Below are positions 25,797-38,026 of a DNA stretch of 64,000 nucleotides, one piece after another. Under the pieces are notes generated by a model. It was given only the letters and a program-made list of their open reading frames with translations. It did no database searches and was not told the origin of the DNA. The translations under genes were made by a program, and so were the position numbers. Source of the DNA: Rehmannia glutinosa (lineage: Eukaryota > Streptophyta > Magnoliopsida > Lamiales > Orobanchaceae); contig JABTTQ020003409.1 in NCBI GenBank assembly GCA_016081115.2, forward strand, positions 496,001-560,000, written 5' to 3'. The first letter of the stretch is position 1; every line of letters begins with the position of its first letter.

Positions 25797-28700
25797 TCCT
25801 TCATTTTGCCTCCTTCTTTTATCTTCTTGACTCTGTCATCTTCGACCTTTTCCTTTTCTTCTCATCTTGATTGCCTTCTTTTTCTCATACGCCTTCCAAG
25901 GCGACTTCATCTCTTCTTAGTCTTTCTTGTCTTTCCTCCCATAGCTGAGTTTGTCTTTTATTTTATTCTTCAATTCTCTTCACATACTCAAGCATTGTTC
26001 TTAGCCACTTGCATTGGCTACTTCATCAAATCCAGCCCAATAGATCCCTCTTTTCTTGCCGGATCTATGTACTCAATGTTTTTGGGCGAGTTCTAGGTCC
26101 AAACCTCTTCCTCCACCACTTCGCTTCTTCCTCCGCCTCGGGCGTGTATTATCTTGGGGCCTTCTTTTCCCCGGTGAGTGACTAGCAAAGTGACCAGCAG
26201 AGAGCGATCCGGTGGTTTTTGTCTGTCACGCCTTCTTCACATAGTGTGAGACCTTTTTCCCAAGACAAATCTCATGCTTGAGCCATGGACATGTTTGTGA
26301 AGTAACCTTGAGATGCGGCGTCTTAAATTCATCAACAGATCTTGGCTCGATTCGCATACGAAATGGCATAAGTGTCTCTGTCTATTGGAATGCCTCCATG
26401 TTGTTTGAGAATATCCATAACTCGAGCATTCATTCTTCCTTCCACTTCCTCCATCCCTGCTTCAACTATTTTTCTCTTTTCACCCATTGGTACAAAGCAG
26501 AGTGTTGGAGTGGCGAGTCATCGAGAGTTTCTTGATAATATCGGTTTGTGACAAGACCTTGTTGGGGGGTTTAGCAATCATCAAGGTCACATCTTTCGAG
26601 CCTCCCCCTCAACAGACTTCCCTTTCTTCTCTCTTATTATCTTGCCTCATTTGTCTTTCCCTTCACAAATGCTTCCTTCCTTCTCGCTTCGGATCCCTGG
26701 GCGCCTTTAGGTATTCCTCTTCCCCTTTTTAACACCATCAAATGAGAGAGCAACCCACGAAACAAGCTAGCAAGCAAGAAGTCGAGTCTGGCGATAGTTG
26801 AGTTCTCGCTTCAAATCTGCTGCAGAGTAAGTCGCGCACGAAACTCGAGCGAGTGGCGTTGGATTCATTGCTACCAACTTCATCTCGGCTATGAGGAGAT
26901 GAATTTTCAATCCATATTCTCTTCACGCAGGAGCTCATTTTTATTATGTTCACGCGTAGTTTTATCTCTGTAGTATGAGATTCATGCATTTGTTCAATGT
27001 GCTCTTGCAATTTAGTCTTTGCATCGCATTCTCATTTCGCCGGACCAACAACTTGTTGAACAATGTTCGAAATATCGAGCTTGTTCCACACGTATTGTTT
27101 CTTTCTTTGTTGCCACCACTCCCGGATCGACTATGATGCCTCTCAAATCGGCGGTGAGGTTGGCATCCCCTGTTGTCCCTCATGTCCGGCGAGGCCTGGT
27201 GCCTCTCCATCCGTTCAATCTCGGCAAATAGGGCTTTGAACACCTCCCGAACTTCAATTTGCTTCTTCTCTGTTTGGTGACGCCAAGCAGAGTCAAAGTC
27301 ATAGTTAGTGGGACAATGGTGTACGATGGAATGACAGGATCGTGCGTGGGAAGCGCGCGATCTTTGTCGATTCTTCGGGAGGTCGGTACCTCCGGAGAGA
27401 AGGAAATGATTCTATGAAAGGATCATCACTTGCAAATGGAATTTGTTCAATTATAAGTGGTGCTCGTGAAGTTCCTTGTGGAGTCGGACGTCTTTGCGGC
27501 TTGGGAGCCCGAGCGGTGGACTCTGTTTGGTGGGGTCATTGTGAATTCGACCGACTTGCTTTGCCGAGCCTCGGTATCTCAACAGCCTTCGGTCTCGTTG
27601 TTTTTCCAAATAAGTTAACGGTCCTCGGCCTTATCGAGCGTCATCGGACGATGATGAGATTTCCATGGGTGGCTCAACATCAAAGGTGAATGTTTGGCGA
27701 GTAGTCTTGAGGTCAGACTTACTCGTGGTTGGAACATCCTCAGCTAAGTCTTTGGGATCAGTCACAGGGGATGACTCAGCTTCATTGTCTTCATCCGATC
27801 CCAGAAAGGTTACATTAGGATTATCCTGGGAATCGTGAAGAGCACTTATCTCCTTTTCTGATGGATCAATGATAGCAGGAGGGATGTTTTGTGCTTCAGT
27901 TTCTCTATCCCGGGAAGTCTCAACCTCCCGTTGGCCTTCATCACCTCATGCAGTCTCAACTGCAGTGAGGCCTTGGTCATCCCTTTTGACAGTGTCTGCT
28001 ATCTTGGGGTCTTCTGAGGTGGCATCCATTGGAGTTTCAACTCCATGGATTGCACTTTCATCGCCAGTGTTAACTCTCGGGCGATTCCGTCTGTGCCTCG
28101 GCGCATCGCAGCGTCATTAGCTCGCAGAAGCGGTTGGCACTTCAGTGAGACAGTCACAATCGCCTCGAGCCTTGTCAGTGACAACTTGCTGTGTATTTTG
28201 CAATTGTTCCTTCTCCGCTTCGCCTCTTAAATTCATTGTGGAGTCAGCTGCAGCATTCTCCGACCTTGCTGCAGTGGAGTGAGTTTCCCCCTGGCACACA
28301 CCGGTGAGTGACTTGGAATGGGGTCACTCATCTCCGGACTCATTGTTCCCACCGAGTATTCAACCGTTGGGGCGGTGGTAAGATACCTTCATTAGGGGTT
28401 GGCTTGGTGGGGTCCCCACACTCCCGTTTCATCGCCAGTTCCCTTAGTACCTTCCTCTCGAATGAGCGGGAAGCGGTGGCAAAGAACGACAGTGGCGATA
28501 TCTTTGCACCACTCCCATTGGGTCTATCTCCGTTTGTGATTTGGAGGACTCTCTGGTCCTTCCATCATTCTTTGCTCATGTAGGATTCGGACTCATGCAT
28601 TACTTGCTGCATTTGCATTTGCGAAGAAACGATCCTCATCTTTCTCGATAGGGCGTCAAGATGAGGGTGTGTATGATCGGTGGTGCCGTGTGAGAGGGAG

Positions 28701-30371
28701 ATCTTGGCCTTCTCACGTGCCTCTGCGTCTCACCGCTTTAGCCCGTTCATTTTCTTTTCGAATCTGCAGTATATTGATGCAATTATCCTCATCAAGGGTT
28801 TGCAAAGATGTGTCCACCTCAAGAAACCTCGAAGAGTTCTTCTTTCTCAGCAATGAACTTTGGATTTTCAAACTGTACTCTGGATAGGCTCAGCTTCCAT
28901 TTTCTCCACTCTCGCAGACGATTTTGGATGTCTGGATACAATGGAGAGTACATGATTACATCGTCTTCTTCATTCGCTTGCGGCCCTCGTTCCGGGAATT
29001 AAGGGTAGCGGAGACTTCGCTGCTCAACATCCTCTGTAGCCTCTGTTACAGGTGGAGAAACAACCCTGTCAATAGGTGATTCGGTTGTCTCAGCCATTCT
29101 TTGTTCCTCAGCTGTTCTGTCTACAACTGGGTCTTCGAGTTGCCTCTGCTGATCGGCCTCAGCAGACTTGGCCATTTCATCAATCACTTCTGGAGACTCT
29201 ACTTCTCCAGTAGTCTCTGGTATCTTTTCCAGCTGAGTGACAGACTCAAGCTGTCTTCTCAAGCTCGGAGAGCTTGGAAAGTCTTCTTCTTCTCTTTGTT
29301 TTTACCAAAGGGATATCTGGCTCCACTTCCTCTGGTTCATTGAAGGTGAATGCCTTCGTAGATGTCTTAGAGGTAGCCGCCTTCCTTGTTGTGGCAGTCC
29401 TCTTCTTCTTGATCACCGGAGAAGGGATTAATGGTTCCTTCTCCATCGCTGCGCAGGGCGGAGACACGGCTGCGAGGGCGGGAGCAGATTTCCTTTTCTT
29501 TCTTTGCAGAGCAACAGATCTTCTTAGCAGACTACGGGAGCGACCTTTTTCTTTGGAGGAGAGAAAACAATCAGTATCTTTGGTCGGTGATTCCCCCTCA
29601 CTGTATCGCCTCTCTCTTAGCGTAGGCTCTCTTTCGTGCGCCGAGAGAGGTTTGATCTCGAACATCCTCTTGTTTACATGGGAACGCCTTTCCATGTCGA
29701 AGAGGGACTCCTTTTATCTCCATCACCGGCCAATCACCAGGCCGTATCTAGGGAAACTCCAAACGTTCCATCCTCTTTGAAGGATTTGTTCCCAACGTTC
29801 GCAGTCTGCTTTGAGACAAACTTGAGTTCACTTTTTGTTCTTCAATGATCGCAGTCATTATGATCAACTTTGCTTTGGACAGCTGGTCAAAGCTGCCAAA
29901 TTTGATATCTATGCATTTGGCAACGATGTCCAGCAATTTGTGGTAGTCCTCCTTCAGTAGCCTCTCATTAGCTGTGTAGACTACTTTCTCAGTATAGTCG
30001 GACTTGGCTACTTCCTTTCAAGCAGTAGTCAGGTCAACATCAGCTTTATTGATTTCCAACATTCCTTCCGCCGGTAACAAGCAGTGTTCTGCCAAATCCT
30101 TGGCAGTAATGATGAACTCCTTTCCATGAACAGAGGACTTGATGCCCTCATCGTGAACCTCAGCGTTCACGTAGAACTGTGCGACCTCTTCCACATAGGT
30201 CATCGGAAACTCCAACGTCAGAAACTGTTTCAGCCCAGACGTTTCCAATTTCTCAGCAATCTTCTTCACTAGGGTGTCGTCGGACCCCTGTTTCACCATA
30301 CAATCGAAATCCACGGTAGACCCGGTGTGGATTTTCTTTCCTAGCTTGACAAAATCATGAGTGGATGCCAT
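25797..30371 (-). pseudogene. Extra post-pol ORF (ORF3) of element B
   Basis: Long ORF after pol, same strand. It starts at 30371 (MASTHDFVKLGKKIHTGSTV). The first 117 codons are open and define an N-terminal domain with FYVNAEV, SVHGKEFIITAKDLAEHCLLPAEGM. The pattern parallels D-ORF3 (FYANMWV, FVRGRHF...), suggesting a shared plant-transposon domain. A stop follows at 30018, then another readable block to about 29750 (KCIDIKFGSFDQLSKAKLIIM). The middle (26700-29700) is acidic, Ser/Thr-rich and basic patches, heavily frameshifted. The C-terminal end (25800-26100 region) corresponds to the RGG and charged coiled-coil end seen in A (47188-47826). No membrane segment or signal peptide is evident, so an envelope role is not supported. 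About 4.57 kb in total. Confidence 0.7.
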
Positions 30372-30924
30372 TTCTCAATAGTTTACCGAACGAAACTTTA
30401 GAAAATGATCTGAGGATTGAAAGGGTTTTGAGAGAAAATTTGCTTTTGCTTTCGAGAGAGAGATGAACAGTTTTTGGTAAAGTGTGAGAGAAACGGATGA
30501 AAATGGTTTAAGTATGGTTCATGAAAGGACGTGCGGGTGGTTTTTTGAAATGTGATCAAAATCAACGGCTTAGATCTTGCACGCCGATTTGCATTTAATG
30601 TCTCGTATTTAATGCGGCAGCATTTATATCAAATCATAAGCTTGGTGTGCAGCTTTTGCCTGTACACGTCATAATTATGCTGACGTCATTCTCAAAAACA
30701 TTCCCGCTTAGTAAAAACGACTGCGATTTTTGTCACTTTGCTCATAAATGACTCAGCTTGCCCCTTAGCTGATTTAACTCTTCTTTCCTCTCATGTAAAT
30801 ACTCAGCTGTCAGCTAATTCGGTACAGTTGTCTTTCCGATACGGCTAATTCACTTAGCTAATTTGAGAGTTCAGCTCGTTTTCCCTTTTCGTGTTTCATT
30901 TCTTTTCTTTGAGTCTCCTGAGTG
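30372..30924. other. Spacer between RNase H and ORF3 of element B
   Basis: About 550 bases collinear with 21935-22493 of A. No coding sign. Confidence 0.4.
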
Positions 30925-32030
30925 TCAACTCAGCTCAATTAATCCTAACTCATGCTTGAGTTCTTCAAATCTTGACTCACTTAATGGTTTTGTGAATATG
31001 TCAGCCAACTGTTTATCAGTTGAAATATATTCCAAGGTGATGTCCTTATTTTCAACATGATCTCTTATGAAGTGATATCTGACATCGATATGCTTTGTTC
31101 TTGAGTGCAACACAGGATTTTGAGTGATTGCAATTGCACTTGTGTTATCACACATGATTGGAATTTCCTTTTCTTCAACTTCATAGTCTCTCATCTTTGT
31201 CTCATCCATAAGACTTGGGCACTGTTTTGCCCGCAGCCTATGTATTCTCGGTGTGGAGGTAGCTATTGAATTTTGCTTCTTGCTAAACCAGAAATCAGCC
31301 TATTTCAAGCATTTGACATGTGCTCGAGGTACTCTTCCTGTCAACTCTACATCCAAAGATAGTCGAGTCTCGAGTAACCAATTAGCTTGAATCCATCTTC
31401 CTTTGGATACCATAAGCCAACTTCTTGGCTTCCTTTCAAATATCTCAAGATTCTCTTGGTCTGCGAGTCATGTGGCTTTCTTTTGGACAGATTGAAATCT
31501 TGCACATACACCTACAACAAAGGTGATGTCCGGCCCTTCTTTGTGAGATAGAGCAATGATCCAATAAGTGCTCAGTATCTTGTTTGATCTCTGAGCTTGC
31601 CATCCGCATCCATATCCATTTTGATGATGTATTCATTGGTATTTTCACGAAGACTTCTCTTCTATACCAAATTTCTTCATTAAATCTCGGTGTATTTTGT
31701 CCGACTTATGAAGGTTCCATCCTTGATTTGGCATATACCCATGTTAAATCCAACATTATAACCCTTGTCACGAGTTGGTGATGCTTAGCAAGTTGAAGTT
31801 GAGTCCTTCAACATATGCAACATCGTGATTTCTAATCCATTTTTCTTGATGGATCCAATGCCTCTTATTTCTCCTGGAGCTTCATTTCCTCCAAATATGA
31901 CTTTTGCACCTCGACTTCCTTGAATTTTGACAGATTTTTCTTGTTTCTGTCATGTGTATGGGACCACTATCCTATCCATGTACCAGGTTTCTTGGCACTC
32001 ATTTGTTCCTTGAACCCGCAATCAAGGAAA
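30925..32030 (-). pseudogene. pol remnant of element B: protease fused to RT end and RNase H
   Basis: The protease region lies near 31960-32000 and the pre-integrase start just after it (about 31745-31830, ending NMGICQIK). At 31722-31728 the sequence jumps straight to the segment equal to 21129 of A (DGTFISR), so the integrase and the polymerase core with YVDD are missing. RNase H follows; its last 94 codons are open (31209-30925, TKHIDVRYHFIRDHV, ending GLIELS). Several frameshifts occur between 31210 and 31700. The join is in frame and has a 3-base AAG microhomology in the parental sequences. Confidence 0.85.
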
Positions 32031-34357
32031 TTAAGTTTTAGGTACCCATACTTGTGCAGGTCCCGAGGGGTTAGTGTTGTAAGATGATCCAACCAAACTA
32101 TAACCAAATGATTTGACTCTAAGGGGTTGCCATCTATTAGTCCCATAATCATAATTAATTTTGGCAAATTGCTTGGGGGTTTTAGGTTCATACAATTGTC
32201 TCTTTTGTCTGTATGCCTGTGTATGTGTTTTAGCAATTGCCATCTTTGGGTAGTTGTGATGTCTCTTAGTGTAGTGCCTAGGTGCATATGTGTGCTGATG
32301 AAAGCTCTTATACCTTTGGAATGGTCTTTGCTGAGTTCTAGGCCTTTGCCATTTGGGCTTATATTCCATAGGTCTTTCTTTGATAGTTCACATTATTCCA
32401 ATCAGCTTGGCTTGGGTATTTTATACCATTCACTTCATATGTATTTCTTTTATAGAACTTCTGAGGTTTTTGGTAGCTATGTTTCGTTTTTACAGAGTAT
32501 TTCCTGTTTGGAGTTTGCTGAGGAACTCGGTGAATTTCTTCTCAATTTGTCCCTCTCAAAGACACCGAATGGTTTTTTTCCTTTTCCTTTATAACCAAGG
32601 GCAGTTTGCTTGTAATTGTGCTTTGGAGTAAATGTGTGTGCACCATTTGGAGTTTTGGATTTTGAGATACTTCATTGCTTGAAGATCCTTTTTCCAAAAT
32701 CACTTTTGGAGCTTGACTTGACATAGCAGAGGAATTAAATCCTAAGCCTGTCTTGTCTCCACATTCTCTTTGACTCATAATAAGATCATCCAATGATTTA
32801 GATGCCTTAGTGAATGAGGCAATCACATTTTTGAGGTCATTTTCCCTCTTTTCTATAGCAGCTATTTCTCGCTTTATTAGCTTAGCATTTTCCGCCTTTA
32901 GACTTTCATTCTCATCGGCTATTTGACTTAGGGTACTCGGCTCCTTAGTCGACTTTGAGTTTTGGCATTTGAGTATTTGTTTTCCTCATTTAGTAGTGTG
33001 TGAGAGGATTTAATGTGTTCAAAATCTTTCATCATTTTGCCTAATGAATCATAAAGATCGAGTGGGTGATGAAGTGTGTGTGTCACGATCACTATCACTA
33101 GAAACGAGTGTGATGAGTTAGAGTGTACCTCATCTTCTTGGTCGAGGTTGGTCTTGTTCCTTGGCCATCAAACGGATCAAGGCTTCTTCTTGAGTCACTT
33201 GAGTAGTCACTTCACTACTCTCAATGGTGTGTCTCTTGACTTTGTCTCGTGATCTCTGCAGCCAACATTGCCTTTTTCTTTTCTTGTCTTCTTTCTCTCG
33301 AAGATCTTTCTTTCTTCTTCATTCCTGTATTTGTTGACTACAGGATATGGGCAATCAATGGCATAGTGACCTGGTTTGTCGGTAGTTCAAAGATAGATTT
33401 TCAATCTTTTGATCACTCTTTCCATTCTTGGATTGTCACCCTTTGATATTCAACTTTTTGATGCTCTGTTCTCTTGGTTGCCCTATCTTCCCTTGACTTG
33501 GAGGGAGTGAGTGTCTTCCGGAGGATTCGCCCTTGCCTCTCTTGTAGTTCTTATTGAAGAACTTGTTAAACCTTTTAACCATCGGGCTATTTCCTCTTGG
33601 TCAATGACTTCCTTTACCTCACTCTCTTGCCATCCTTAACAATTAAACAATTTGTTTTGGGCACATCTGTCTCCTCTTGGTCTTTTCTTCTTAGCTCAAA
33701 TTTGTAGGCTTTGAGATCCGAGAATAGCTCATGGTCGGATGTCTTGGATAGGTCCATGGAATGTCTTAGTGCCATGACTTTCATGTCCCATTCATTTGGG
33801 AGACTTTTAGAATCTTCATACACATTTTCTTCTGTGTATATTCTTTTCCAAGTGCGAGATAGCTCATTGGTAATTTCGAACGTGACAGCAGCATCCAGTT
33901 GATCCAAGGTCTCTCTGCGATCATTTTGAAATTCTCAAATTTTCAGACAAAGAACCGATAGTTTATTTTCCTTGATTTGCTCGAGCCTTCACAAATCAAT
34001 GCTAGCTTGTCCCGCATTTCTTTAGCCGTTTTGCATGATTTGACTTTGTTGAACATAGCTTTGTCTAGGGTTTTGTAAAGAATGTCCTTGGCCACATTGT
34101 CCAAGTTGTATCTTTTTTGTCATCATTTGTCCATTCGACTCTTGGTTTTCAACCATGATGCTGGGAGCAAAGATCCTCTTCACCTTCACCGCTCTCTCCT
34201 TATTTTGTGTTCACTTTTAAAATTTGCAATGGCCCATCCTCTATCACTATCCACATCTCATCATGTAATCTTTGATAGATGAGCTCAGTATACGAATTTT
34301 CCAATCATCAAATTCTTCAATTGTGAACATAGGGATGCGTGTCAAATTTGCTTCCAT
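32031..34357 (-). pseudogene. gag of element B, frameshifted
   Basis: The ATG at 34357 matches the gag start of A (MEANLTRIPMF). Open pieces at 33614-33907 (LPNEWDMKVMALRHSMDLSKTSDHELF), 32542-32826 (coiled-coil end) and 32031-32369 (basic QRPRTQQRPF tail) match A in order. The zinc-knuckle region near 33340-33380 is damaged. Many breaks coincide with places where A keeps a CTG or CAG. Confidence 0.82.
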
Positions 34358-34470
34358 GATAATAACTTTTGATGGTAAAAAGAGTTTTGAAAACTTAAGT
34401 ACTAAAACAGACTTTGAAAAATTTGGAGATCTAGTTCGATAAACGGTGCGGAAGGCTTAATGAACCAACC

Positions 34471-34484
34471 GCTCGATACTACTT
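34471..34484 (-). other. Degraded primer binding site of element B
   Basis: Read on the minus strand AGTAGTATCGAGCG, against TGGTATCAGAGC in A, C and D: one substitution and one missing base. The missing base falls in CAG. Confidence 0.75.
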
Positions 34485-36041
34485 GTAGATCCCAAGGGGG
34501 TGTGAGTGTAAGGTTTAGAAGGGGGTTGAATAAACCTTACCAACTTTTCAATTTAGTCCTTTTAAATATTGAGTTAATACTTCTGGTGAGTCCTTGATGG
34601 GACTAAGTTAGTTAATCAGAGTTAGTCACTCAAGACTTGTCGATTTGTTGATAGAATAACTCAAATTGTTTTGACTAAAGACTTAACTCGATTGTGATTT
34701 GTTTCTGACGGAAGACTTAACACCCTTGAATTTGGTTAAGTTTGTTTTAATACTTGGTTTTAGCACACGATTGATTATCAATTGGATAACAAGTTTATCG
34801 AGATATAAAAATAAGATGCATAAACTAAAGTCTTTGAATTGTAAATGACACAATAAGTTTTTATAGAGGTTCGAAGATGGGGTAATTCTTCTACTCCTCT
34901 CTTCTCCAACTCCCTGGAGGAATCCACTAAGTATTGATCAAGATATCTGAGTGGTTAACGATCCCAGATACAAGTCTTGATCACACTGGTGACTTGATCC
35001 TTTGGGACTCGATCCGGAGATGCCTTGGTCACTCGGTGGCTTCTCGACGACTCGGCTTCTTCACAGGCATTTGCGCTTTGCTACTACTGCCCACTTGCTC
35101 AAGCTTCTTGGATTTGATCACGAAGCCCTCCAAAAACTTGAGACTGGTTCGACCTTGAACCTTCCTACAATGCTCCGTGGAATGTAGACCCCTTGATTCT
35201 TCAAACGTTTCCTCTTCAACTGATTGAAGTTATCTTTCCTTCACAGGTGAGTGTTGGATTGATTTCCTTCGTAATGTAGGCTTGAGGATTGATCTTGAAT
35301 GACTTGAGAATGTTTTAGGTTACAGTTCACATATTTTCTTGAATGTTCGTGGTTCAGGTTGTCAAGGTAACCTATTCTCAAATAAACTCCTCAACCTTTT
35401 ATAGTGTTCTTTTGAAAATTTGCCCGTTGAAGTGATAGGCTTATTTTCAAAAAACACTTGTGGTCGTTGGCTTGTCTTGTTGCAGTCCTTGGAATTTACG
35501 TTTCCTTGTATGAACGATTCTTCCGCTTTTCAGAGTTCTGACATGGTGCAGAGCTTCCCATTGGTTTATTCCTTTTGCACGCTTCTGGGACTGAGCACTT
35601 CAAGAAAGGTGGTATGGATGTATTACTTGTTTAAGTAATTCTCTTGATTTCTATGCAACGGATCTCTTTCAGTTATCTCGACTTGACTGCATTTCCTTGC
35701 CTTCCCCAGGTGACTTAGAGTCAGCTTCCAATCATTGGATGACTCTTCTGTCACTTCAACTTGAGACTTGGCTATCTTGAGTTGACTTGACTAATACCTT
35801 ACTCAGCTGCATCTTCAGTCGAGTTCCCGTCTTCTCTTCTTTGCCATACTCAGCTGCCTCGCAGCGGAGTTTTCCTTCTACAGTCTCCGGTTGTCTTCTT
35901 GCATGCTTAGGCATAGCTGACTTAACTCAGCTAGATCAGCCCTATCTATTGCAATGCAGTTTACAAGAAAAATGGGGTGCCAACATCCTATTCTAAGTTT
36001 TACATGGCATTCATCAAAATCTACAAAATAATTTACCAACA
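34485..36041 (-). repeat. 5' LTR of element B
   Basis: 1557 bp, plus-strand start TGTAGATCCC and end TTACCAACA, with TATCT following. It lies next to the degraded primer site, which fixes it as the 5' LTR of a minus-strand element. Confidence 0.92.
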
Positions 36042-36046
36042 TATCT
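36042..36046. repeat. Right target duplication of element B (TATCT)
   Basis: Perfect match to 23882-23886. The C LTR sequence continues immediately (TGTGTCTTCAATTC). Confidence 0.95.
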
Positions 36047-36763
36047 TGTGTCTTCAATTCATCCTCTATTTATAGGGAAGTCTTCACCAACATAGGCTCC
36101 TCTATCTTCACTTTTGTCTACAAAAAGAAGATCACAAGATGTAGAAATATTGTACAAAAATAAAAAGTAAATCTTGCTGATAAGAGTTTCAAACGGCACA
36201 ATTTTGCTGTCACAAAATTACATAGAGCGACCGGTTGCCCTGTATAAGATTTCGAACGTTTGAATGAAAATAGTGCGATCCAGGTAGGGGTTGCAGGGGG
36301 TGCGACCGGTCAAGGAAGGGTGCGACCGGTCGGCCCTCCCCTGGACCGGTCCCCCTCTTTAGTTTTTCAAGTCTGTAACTTTCTGTTTCAATTCGTGCAC
36401 TCTTCAGGTACCGATCGACGCTTTGGGCGACCGGTCGACCTCCAAATTGAAATGTTGTCCGATTTTTATCAAAAATAAACTTCAAGAAATACTCCAAAAA
36501 ATTAGTAAAAACATTTTAAATCAATTGGGAGTATTTGGACAACATTTATAAACATGGTTTTGGTGTAAAAACCAATTTAAACAAAACCATCAAAAGTGTT
36601 GTCCATTTTTATCGAAAAATAAATTCTAAGAAATACTCCAAAAATTAGCAAAAACATTTTAAATCATTTAGGAGTATTTGGACAACATTTATTAACATTG
36701 TTTTGGTATAAAAACTCATTTAAACATAATCATCAAAATCTTGATAAAAACATTTATCTAACA
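36047..36763 (-). repeat. 3' LTR of element C, second segment
   Basis: Matches 43334-44071. It contains a minus-strand TATA box near 36066-36076, a cluster of GACCGGTC palindromes (36302-36440) and two copies of an inverted repeat AAATACTCC...GGAGTATTT. It ends CTAACA at 36763. Confidence 0.9.
36302..36440. repeat. GACCGGTC palindrome cluster, element C 3' LTR
   Basis: GCGACCGGT at 36302, GCGACCGGTCGGCC at 36322, GGACCGGTCC at 36343, a decayed ACCGATCGACG near 36410 and GCGACCGGTCGACC at 36427. They form GC-rich islands in AT-rich DNA. The same layout occurs at 43592-43748. Confidence 0.8.
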
Positions 36764-36777
36764 AACTCCCCCTTTTT
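36764..36777 (-). other. Polypurine tract of element C
   Basis: Minus strand AAAAAGGGGGAGTT adjoining the 3' LTR end. Very like that of D (62081-62094). Confidence 0.88.
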
Positions 36778-38026
36778 GATGATTACAAACCAAAACAATT
36801 TTAGGAAGTTGATTTTAAAACAAAACAAATTTTCTGGTCTAAAACATCAATCCATTATAAGCAAGATTCAACATAAGTACAAACACACAAGGATATGAGC
36901 AAAGATTTTTCAAAATCATTTTTGCACAAGCTCCCCCTATCAATATGCATATCAAGAACAAGTATACAAGCAATCAATTCAAAGCTAAAAGCTTAGCTTT
37001 TACAACTTAAGCTTGAATATCATGAGCTTATAAGCTCCCCCTGTCATAAAAGCATCATTAGTCAAGTATAAAAGTCCATAATACGTCGCATGGACCATGT
37101 ATAATCCATAGCTTTTGGCTTTTAAAAGCTTTAGCTTATAACTTTTCTTGCGAGATTATTTACGCTTCTTTGAGCTTATGAGCGTTTTTCTTGTTTCTCC
37201 CCCTTTGGAATCATCAAAAATAATGTTAGCACGATAAAAACATCATACAATTATATCAAAGTGCGCAATTTTATAGATTTATCGAGCATATTGAGCATTT
37301 AAGATTAAATTCCGAATAAAAGGGAAAAAATTGCTCATTTGATTTGTAAAAGCTCATTTGATTGATAAAAAATGATCTCTATAAAATTATAAGACTTTTC
37401 AAATCAAGAGAATCATGTAGGTGATGAATTTTTCATTGAAATATTTTGTCGAACACTTGGCGTGCATTGAATAAAACGAGAAAAATATAACGCCTTTGGG
37501 ATTCGTTTAAGTCAAAAATTTTCATCACCAATTTCAATACCACAATATACATTCATCATCAATCATCATAAACAACATATTAATACAAGAATTTCAACAA
37601 TATATCAAGATACAAGCACATTCTCAAGGGTTCAACCCAATTGAGATTAAAAGGAGAAATTCTTATCATCTAATCGGTAAAGATGAACAATGATGATGAT
37701 AATCTAGCCTCATGAAGTCCAAAATATAAAATGTATGCAATAAAACAAATTTGAAGTGAAATTTGTGTGAAAAGTGCGTAGGGGACGAAAAATGAACATA
37801 AAAGGCCAAAATGGCTGTAACTGAAGACAGAAGCGATTTTAACCAAAAAAGAGCTAAGGGCGACCGTTTGGGGGGTTGGGCGACCGTTCGACGTCATGGG
37901 CGACCGGTCGGCCTTCCCCCAATCCGCCCAGTGTTCTTTCTGTTTTACCAAAAATCTGAGTTTTTAACCAAAAATCCGATTTTTCGCCCCTAGGTTTTAA
38001 AAATGAGCAAAATGCAATCATAGACC
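36778..38026. other. 3' noncoding region of element C
   Basis: About 1.25 kb after the pol stop. It has repeated GCTTATAAGCTCCCCC-type phrases (36920-37040), shared inverted with the D tail at 61670-61920, and three GGGCGACC-type palindromic motifs at 37858-37912. No extra ORF like those of A, B and D. Confidence 0.6.

Larger units (their letters stand above)
23887..36041 (-). mobile_element. Copia LTR retrotransposon B, innermost, integrase/RT deleted
   Basis: Same family as A, on the minus strand, 12,155 bp, with both LTRs and a perfect 5-bp target duplication TATCT. Order on its own strand: 5' LTR, degraded primer site, gag, protease, a direct join to the last part of RT and RNase H, spacer, extra ORF, polypurine tract, 3' LTR. 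The 1.98-kb length difference from A is almost exactly the missing integrase-RT segment. Being innermost, it is the youngest of the three nested insertions. It cannot make integrase or RT and must have used a helper's enzymes if the deletion predates insertion. Confidence 0.92.

Noticed and set aside
25797..30371. Retroviral envelope gene in element B
   Set aside because: Position fits an env-like ORF, but no signal peptide, membrane segment or cleavage site can be seen in the readable parts.
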